From assembly GCA_021792855.1 (NCBI GenBank), contig JAJYTW010000008.1, forward strand, positions 1-45,257: 45,257 bases of DNA, given 5' to 3'. The notes beneath the pieces are model-generated. The model did not search any database and was not told where the DNA came from. It worked only from the letters and a program-made list of their open reading frames with translations. The number at the start of each line of letters is the position of its first letter. Within the stretch, counting starts at the first letter, position 1. The translations under genes and the position numbers were made by a program. The DNA comes from Actinomycetes bacterium (GTDB lineage: Bacteria > Actinomycetota > Actinomycetes > Streptosporangiales > Streptosporangiaceae). Of this stretch, positions 40,996 to 45,257 are shown piece after piece.

Positions 40996-42102
40996 ATGCT
41001 CAAGATAGGCGTACACCGCATCGCGATGGCGAATCCGGCCGACGTCAGCGGGCTTCAGCGCCTGATTGACGACAAGGCGATCGATCCGCAGGCCGTTGTC
41101 GCTTCTATCGGGAAGACCGAGGGTAACGGCGGCGCGAACGACTTCACCCGGGCCCTGGCTACGCTCAGCGCCGCAACGTTGCTTGGCGGCTACCTGGAAA
41201 TGCCGCCCGATGAGGTGGCCAAGCGAGTCGCGTTCGTCTGGTCCGGGGGTTGCGAGGGAGTGCTCTCGCCCCACATGACCGTCTTCACGCGGCAGGAGAC
41301 GGCCGGTGACGATGGGGCGAGTCCGGGCGGCAGGCTGGCCTTGTCGGTGCAGCGGACCAGGTCGTTCCGGCCCGAGGAGGTTGGCCGCCTGGTCGAGGTG
41401 CGGGAAGTGGCCGCCGCGGTCGGCCGGGCACTCGACGACCTCGGCGCGGATCCCGGCGACGTGCACTACGTCCAGGTCAAGGGCCCGCTGCTCACCCCGG
41501 CTGGCATCGCTGACGCCGCCGCACGGGGCCAGAGCGTAGTGACCACCGACCCGAACCGGTCCAAGGCATACGCGCGCGGCGCGACCGCACTGGGCGTCGC
41601 GGTCGGACTTGGCGAGGTCGCGGCTGACGCCGTCACGGAGGAGGTCATCGCCACCGACATGAACTTGTACTCGGCTGTCGCCGCCACCTCGGCAGGCGGC
41701 GAGCTGACCGACTGCGAGGTGCTGGTCTTCGCGAACTCGCCCCGCGCCACCGGCGACTACCGAATCGGCCACGCATTCCTGGCCGACGCCGCCGACCTCG
41801 ACGGCGCTCGCACAGCCCTGCGCAACGCCGGACTGGAGTTCGGCTGCGATCCGAGCGAGGACCAGCGGCAGCGGGTCCGCGCGGTGTTCGCCAAGGCCGA
41901 GGCGCCGGTGGGCGGACTGCTCCGCGGCTACCGAACCACCATGCTCTCCGACGCGGACATCAACTACGAACGGCACGCACGCGCCGCCGTCGGCGCGATC
42001 CTCACCGCGGTCACCGGCGACCCGCGGATCTTCGTCTCCGGTGGCACCGAGCACCAGGCGCCGCCTGGCCAGGCACCGCTGGCGGCGATCGTCGAAGTCT
42101 GA
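40996..42102 (+). CDS. Ring-opening amidohydrolase (barbiturase / cyanuric acid hydrolase)
   Basis: A 368-residue member of the small AtzD/barbiturase family, which hydrolyses barbiturate to ureidomalonate or cyanuric acid to carboxybiuret. The three-fold repeat is visible: Ser-Lys pairs K40 (SIGKTEGNGG) with S83 (VWSGGCEG), K162 (QVKGPLLT) with S232 (TSAGGEL), and K300 (FAKAEAPVGG) with S348 (FVSGGTEHQAPPG). All six residues are intact; the length is normal. Context (an NCS2 nucleobase permease downstream, no urease or biuret hydrolase visible) favours a pyrimidine-type substrate such as barbiturate, but the family does not separate these by eye. GGGAG precedes the ATG by 5 bases, and the gene follows FAH by 26 bases. 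Confidence 0.92.
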   Translation: MLKIGVHRIAMANPADVSGLQRLIDDKAIDPQAVVASIGKTEGNGGANDFTRALATLSAATLLGGYLEMPPDEVAKRVAFVWSGGCEGVLSPHMTVFTRQETAGDDGASPGGRLALSVQRTRSFRPEEVGRLVEVREVAAAVGRALDDLGADPGDVHYVQVKGPLLTPAGIADAAARGQSVVTTDPNRSKAYARGATALGVAVGLGEVAADAVTEEVIATDMNLYSAVAATSAGGELTDCEVLVFANSPRATGDYRIGHAFLADAADLDGARTALRNAGLEFGCDPSEDQRQRVRAVFAKAEAPVGGLLRGYRTTMLSDADINYERHARAAVGAILTAVTGDPRIFVSGGTEHQAPPGQAPLAAIVEV

Positions 42103-42177
42103 ACCGGCCACCAACTCGTCAGCTCACCGGCGGGCAAGCCAGCATGCGGGTCCACCTGCCGAGACGACGTCATCTCA

Positions 42178-42240
42178 CGGCCGCGCCGCGCGCGGCCGGC
42201 ACCTAAGCACCAGGCGTGGTGACGCCTATCCCGTCAGGCG
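42178..42240 (+). other. Hairpins between barbiturase-type and permease genes
   Basis: The 157-base gap holds CGGCCGCG/CGCGGCCG (42178-42198, 8-bp stem, 5-base loop), then AGGCGT-GGTG-ACGCCT (42212-42227), then a third AGGCG (42236-42240) that could pair instead with CGCCT at 42223-42227. The competing pairings just before the permease ribosome site suggest a switch or an mRNA-processing site. No known riboswitch recognised. Confidence 0.4.
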
Positions 42241-42259
42241 AACCTTGGAGGCGACAGCC

Positions 42260-43690
42260 GTGGCAACATTGACCTGGAAGCAACGAGCGGACCACCTGCG
42301 CACCACCATTTCCGGACCGGATCCTCATCCCGTCGATGAGCTACCACCAGTCGGCCGGTCGATCATCCTCGGACTGCAGCACATGCTCGCGGCCTATGCC
42401 GGGATCATCGCCCCGCCGCTGATCATCGGGACCGCGCTGCACCTGCCGTTCATCGACATCACCATCCTGATCACGCTCAGCCTGTTCGCCTCCGGTGTCT
42501 GCACGCTGCTGCAGACGATCGGCTGGTGGAAGATCGGCGTGCGACTGCCGCTGGTTGAGGGCGTGTCGTTCTCCGGGATCGCTTCCATGCTGGTGATCGG
42601 CAAGCTGCATCCCAATCCGGTGACCGCGCTGCAGATCATCGTGGGCGCGGTGATCGTCTCCTCGGCGATTATGTTCTTTCTGTCCGCCGTCTACGCCAAG
42701 CTGCTGCGCTTCTTCCCGCCCCTGGTGCTCGGCTCAGTGGTCACGGTCATCGGCCTGACCCTGGTGCCAATCTCGATCGGCTGGATGCAGGGCTCGGCGG
42801 GCACGCCGTCGTTCGGCTCGGTCAAGAACATCGCTCTGGGCGCCGTCACGCTGCTGGTGACGGTAGTCGTCGCCCGCTACGTGCCCGGCTTCCTCAGCCG
42901 GGTGTCGATGCTGGTCGGCATCGTGGTAGGCACCCTGATCGCGATTCCGCTCGGCGAGACGGACTTCAGCAAGGTAGGCAGCGCCGCGACCTTCGCCGCT
43001 CCGCACTTCCTGCTCTTCGGCGCACCGAAGTTCAACCTCGGGGCGATCATCTCCATGACGATCGTGATGCTCGTGATCATGACCGAGGCGACCTGCGACA
43101 TCATGGCCATCGGCAACATCGTGGGGAAGGAAGTCAAGGAATCCGACGTGGGCAACTGCCTGCGAGCGGACTGCCTCGCCTCGGTGTTCAGCGCCTTCCT
43201 GAACGGCTTCCAGTGCAGTGCCTACGGGCAGAACATCGGCATCGTCCAGATGAGCCGGGTCAGGAGCCGGTTCGTGGTGGCCGTCTCCGGACTGATCCTG
43301 GTGCTGCTCGGCCTGTTCCCGGTCCTGTCCGCGGTAGTGGCCGCGGTTCCGCTGCCGGTACTCGGCGGCGCCGGCGTGGCGATCTTCGGCCTGGTCGCGG
43401 TGACCGGCATCCAGACGCTGACGCAGGTTGACTTCAACAGCAGCCAGGGCACCGTCTACGCGCTGATCGTGGCGGCGACGCTGACGATGGGCATCCTGCC
43501 CACCGCGGCGCCCGGGTTCTACTCCCAGTTCCCCGACTGGTTCCAGACAATCTTCAGTTCCGGGATCGCGTCCGGCGCGATCACCGCGATCGTCCTGAAT
43601 CTGCTGCTGGTCGAGGTTCCCCGAATGATCAGGAACCGCGGGAGCCAGCCGGTAGAGGCGACGATCGCAGAGGAAGGACTGCCCGCCTAG
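42260..43690 (+). CDS. NCS2-family uracil/xanthine-type permease
   Basis: A 476-residue membrane transporter with about 14 hydrophobic segments. VGRSIILGLQHMLAAYAGIIAPPLIIG is the NCS2 N-terminal signature; the substrate site includes the helix-8 glutamate region (VIMTEATCDIMAIG) and GFQCSAYGQNIGIVQMSRVRSR, the Q-N-x-G motif. NCS2 carriers import nucleobases or related ureides by proton symport. GTG at 42260 has GGAGG eight bases upstream; the open frame to 42041 overlaps the barbiturase-type gene and is not needed. Third gene of the operon, so it probably imports the substrate that the island degrades. Confidence 0.92.
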   Translation: MATLTWKQRADHLRTTISGPDPHPVDELPPVGRSIILGLQHMLAAYAGIIAPPLIIGTALHLPFIDITILITLSLFASGVCTLLQTIGWWKIGVRLPLVEGVSFSGIASMLVIGKLHPNPVTALQIIVGAVIVSSAIMFFLSAVYAKLLRFFPPLVLGSVVTVIGLTLVPISIGWMQGSAGTPSFGSVKNIALGAVTLLVTVVVARYVPGFLSRVSMLVGIVVGTLIAIPLGETDFSKVGSAATFAAPHFLLFGAPKFNLGAIISMTIVMLVIMTEATCDIMAIGNIVGKEVKESDVGNCLRADCLASVFSAFLNGFQCSAYGQNIGIVQMSRVRSRFVVAVSGLILVLLGLFPVLSAVVAAVPLPVLGGAGVAIFGLVAVTGIQTLTQVDFNSSQGTVYALIVAATLTMGILPTAAPGFYSQFPDWFQTIFSSGIASGAITAIVLNLLLVEVPRMIRNRGSQPVEATIAEEGLPA

Positions 43691-43716
43691 CCCCGAGGGC
43701 TGAACCCAAACCGACC

Positions 43717-43761
43717 CCGCGGGCGGGGATCCGGGGTACAGGCCCGGATCCCCGTCCGCGG
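43717..43761 (+). terminator. Strong terminator after the permease operon
   Basis: A 19-bp stem (43717-43735 with 43743-43761, one G-U pair, core CGGGGATCCGGG) and a 7-base loop, 27 bases after the permease stop. No U-tract. It separates the operon from the MFS gene. Confidence 0.8.
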
Positions 43762-43824
43762 TTCCATTCCGACCGCGCGGGACCTGGTCCGGCGCGGATC
43801 CGGCTCGTCAGAGGAGGCGGCACC

Positions 43825-45084
43825 GTGCGGCTAGGTTCTCCCCGTGCCCGGCAGATCCCGCTGCTCTGCGGCATGCTGCTGGTGGCGGTCAACATGCGCA
43901 CCGCACTCGCCGTGGTCGGCCCGGTCCTCGGCGAGATCCGGTCCGCCACGCATCTGACCGGGGCCGGCCTGGCGCTGCTCACCGCGTTGCCGGTGATCTG
44001 CTTCGGGGCGCTCGCCCCGCTCGCGCCCGGACTCGCCAGGCGCTGGGGGCTGGAGCGCGCGCTCGCCCTAGCGCTGCTCTTGCTCACCGCTGGCATGGCC
44101 ATCCGCCTCGGCCCTGGTGTGCTCACCCTGCTTGGCGGCACGTTCGTGCTCGGCGGCGGCATCGCGCTGATCAATGTCCTGCTCCCGGCCCTGGTGAAGC
44201 GCGACTTCAACGACCGGGCTGGCCTGGTCACCGGCATGTACACCACCGCGCTGAACCTGTCGGCGGCGGTGGCCGCAGGGTCGGCCGTGCCGCTCTCGGC
44301 CAGCCTGGCCGGCGGCTGGCGCGGCGCGTTCGCCATCTGGCTGGCGCCCGCCTTCGTCGCCTTCGCGGTCTGGGTCGGGTTCGCTCGCCGGTCCGGCGAG
44401 TCGCCCGCAACGCCCCGGCCGCGCCAGACCGGCGGCATTCTCCGCAGCCGCCGGGCCAGGCAGCTTGTGATCTTCACGGCGGCCCAGTCGGTCATCTACT
44501 ACGGCGTGCTGTCCTGGCTGCCGTCGATCTTCCAGGCGCACGGCGAGTCAGCAACCTCCGCCGGGCTGCTGCTCTCGGTCACCACGCTGGTATCCGCGCC
44601 GGTCGCGCTTGTCGTCCCGGCGCTCGCCGGGCGCCGGCCTGACCAGCGCGGGTACGTGACCCTGGTAGCGGTCTCGGTGCTGGCCGGACTGCTCGGCCTG
44701 CTGGTGGCGCCGGCTGCCGCCCCGCAGGCATGGGCGATCCTGATCGGCGTCGGGCTAGGAGGTGCCTTCCCGCTCGCGCTGACGATGTTCGTGCTCCGTG
44801 CCGGGGATGCGGCGGAGACGGCACGGCTGTCCACCGTGGCGCAGAGCATCGCGTACCTGGTGGCGGCGGGCGGCCCGCTCGCCATGGGCCTGCTGCGGGA
44901 CCAGACCGGGTCCTGGCGGCCGGCCATCGCACTGTTGCTGGTCCTGGCGGTCGTGGAATTCCTGGCCGGCCTCGGTGCGGGCCGCCCCGGACTCGTCGTC
45001 AGCACGCACCCACCCGCCGATCCCGCCGATCCCGCCGGACCGCTCGCCGATCCCGCCAGGCGCCAGCCCGAGGCCGGGATATAG
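43825..45084 (+). CDS. MFS transporter, CynX/NimT family
   Basis: A 419-residue major facilitator with 12 hydrophobic segments. The N-terminus (LLVAVNMRTALAVVGPVLGEIRS) with the N-M-R-T-A motif is characteristic of the CynX/NimT (cyanate / 2-nitroimidazole) family. MKRDFNDRAGLVTGMYTTALNLSAA-like loop (LVKRDFNDRAGLVTGMYT) is also typical. Substrate unknown; members move small anions or nitroimidazoles. GTG at 43825 follows GAGGAGG. The Pro/Asp-rich tail (PPADPADPAGPLADPARR) is probably disordered. It has its own unit after a strong terminator and converges with the gene at the window edge. Confidence 0.85.
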   Translation: MRLGSPRARQIPLLCGMLLVAVNMRTALAVVGPVLGEIRSATHLTGAGLALLTALPVICFGALAPLAPGLARRWGLERALALALLLLTAGMAIRLGPGVLTLLGGTFVLGGGIALINVLLPALVKRDFNDRAGLVTGMYTTALNLSAAVAAGSAVPLSASLAGGWRGAFAIWLAPAFVAFAVWVGFARRSGESPATPRPRQTGGILRSRRARQLVIFTAAQSVIYYGVLSWLPSIFQAHGESATSAGLLLSVTTLVSAPVALVVPALAGRRPDQRGYVTLVAVSVLAGLLGLLVAPAAAPQAWAILIGVGLGGAFPLALTMFVLRAGDAAETARLSTVAQSIAYLVAAGGPLAMGLLRDQTGSWRPAIALLLVLAVVEFLAGLGAGRPGLVVSTHPPADPADPAGPLADPARRQPEAGI

Positions 45085-45107
45085 GACTGGCCGCCTCCGG
45101 GAACGGC

Positions 45108-45257
45108 TCACACCCCGGCCTCGGCCCGGGCGGCCTGAACCACGTCATGCCTGCTGTGCCAGGCCTCCTGCTCAGTGACCTCGTTAAGCGACGGACCCAT
45201 GCAGGCGTCGGCGTCCCGGTCGATCATGATCTCGACGAGCACCGGCCGGCTGGTGCG
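45108..45257 (-). CDS. gcl: Probable glyoxylate carboligase, C-terminal fragment
   Basis: Only the last 49 codons are in the window (partial; 5' part lies beyond the right edge). They read RPVLVEIMIDRDADACMGPSL followed by NEVTEQEAWHSRHD. This resembles the C-terminus of TPP-dependent glyoxylate carboligase (V-x-V-E-V-x-x-E-R-x-x-x-x-x-M-G-x-x-x-x-x-V), which condenses two glyoxylate molecules to tartronate semialdehyde in purine/allantoin catabolism; an acetolactate synthase-like enzyme is the alternative. It fits a ureide-degradation setting. Convergent with the MFS gene; no terminator hairpin in the 23-base gap. Confidence 0.6.
   Translation of the reverse strand, partial: RTSRPVLVEIMIDRDADACMGPSLNEVTEQEAWHSRHDVVQAARAEAGV

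Noticed and set aside
39862-42259. Known riboswitch in the FAH leader or before the permease
   Set aside because: The hairpins did not match any riboswitch consensus I can recall (purine, preQ1, guanidine, SAM, TPP), so I report structure only.
1-45257. CRISPR arrays, tRNA or rRNA genes, transposases, prophage genes or att sites
   Set aside because: I looked through the intergenic spaces and protein motifs and saw no spaced repeat array, cloverleaf, DDE transposase or integrase; the only exact tandem repeat is the 32-bp pair at 16745-16808.

Overview
The window is very GC-rich (well above 65% by eye), densely coded, with GTG starts, ATGA/GTGA gene overlaps and GC-only hairpin terminators. 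This points to an actinobacterium. The hopanoid locus, an Rv1733c-type membrane protein, a leaderless RRHVD-type cysteine leader peptide and a LAL-type LuxR regulator fit that assignment. I would guess a soil lineage near Streptosporangiales or a relative, but the sequence alone does not fix the order.

Layout. 1-4.6 kb: a translationally coupled hopanoid operon with squalene-hopene cyclase, an unusual HpnG-IspH fusion, and the radical SAM enzyme HpnH. 4.6-5.1 kb: a MazF-type toxin and its ribbon-helix-helix antitoxin. 5.2-12.5 kb: an amino-acid catabolic block with an ornithine cyclodeaminase family protein, a D-threonine aldolase-like PLP enzyme, an aldehyde dehydrogenase, a ROK regulator, an SDR oxidoreductase and an APC permease. 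12.7-15.7 kb: a large LuxR-family ATPase regulator. 16-16.7 kb: a secreted collagen-like protein. 16.8-19.1 kb: asparaginase plus a threonine-synthase-like enzyme. 19.3-22.8 kb: a small membrane protein, a dynamin-like GTPase and an Rv1733c-family protein with a DosR-like box upstream. 22.8-25.6 kb: metY-metX behind a leader peptide and an apparent attenuator. 25.7-33.5 kb: a four-gene MacB/FtsX-type ABC exporter. 33.5-35.8 kb: a TreT-like glycosyltransferase and a methyltransferase.

35.8-45.3 kb looks like a catabolic island for cyclic ureides or imides. It has IclR and GntR regulators, an HP0310/PuuE-like NodB-fold hydrolase, an arylmalonate-decarboxylase-like enzyme fused to a GAF domain, an FAH-family hydrolase, a barbiturase/cyanuric acid hydrolase, an NCS2 uracil/xanthine-type permease, a CynX/NimT-type MFS transporter and, at the edge, the C-terminus of a probable glyoxylate carboligase. 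The two divergent units of this island carry near-identical promoters, each with a GGTATACC palindrome over the expected start point. One GntR repressor probably controls both.

The strongest candidates for something new are this island, especially the decarboxylase-GAF fusion and its paired operators; the HpnG-IspH fusion; and the leaderless Cys/Met leader with mutually exclusive hairpins before metY. I saw no rRNA, tRNA, CRISPR array, insertion sequence or prophage gene.
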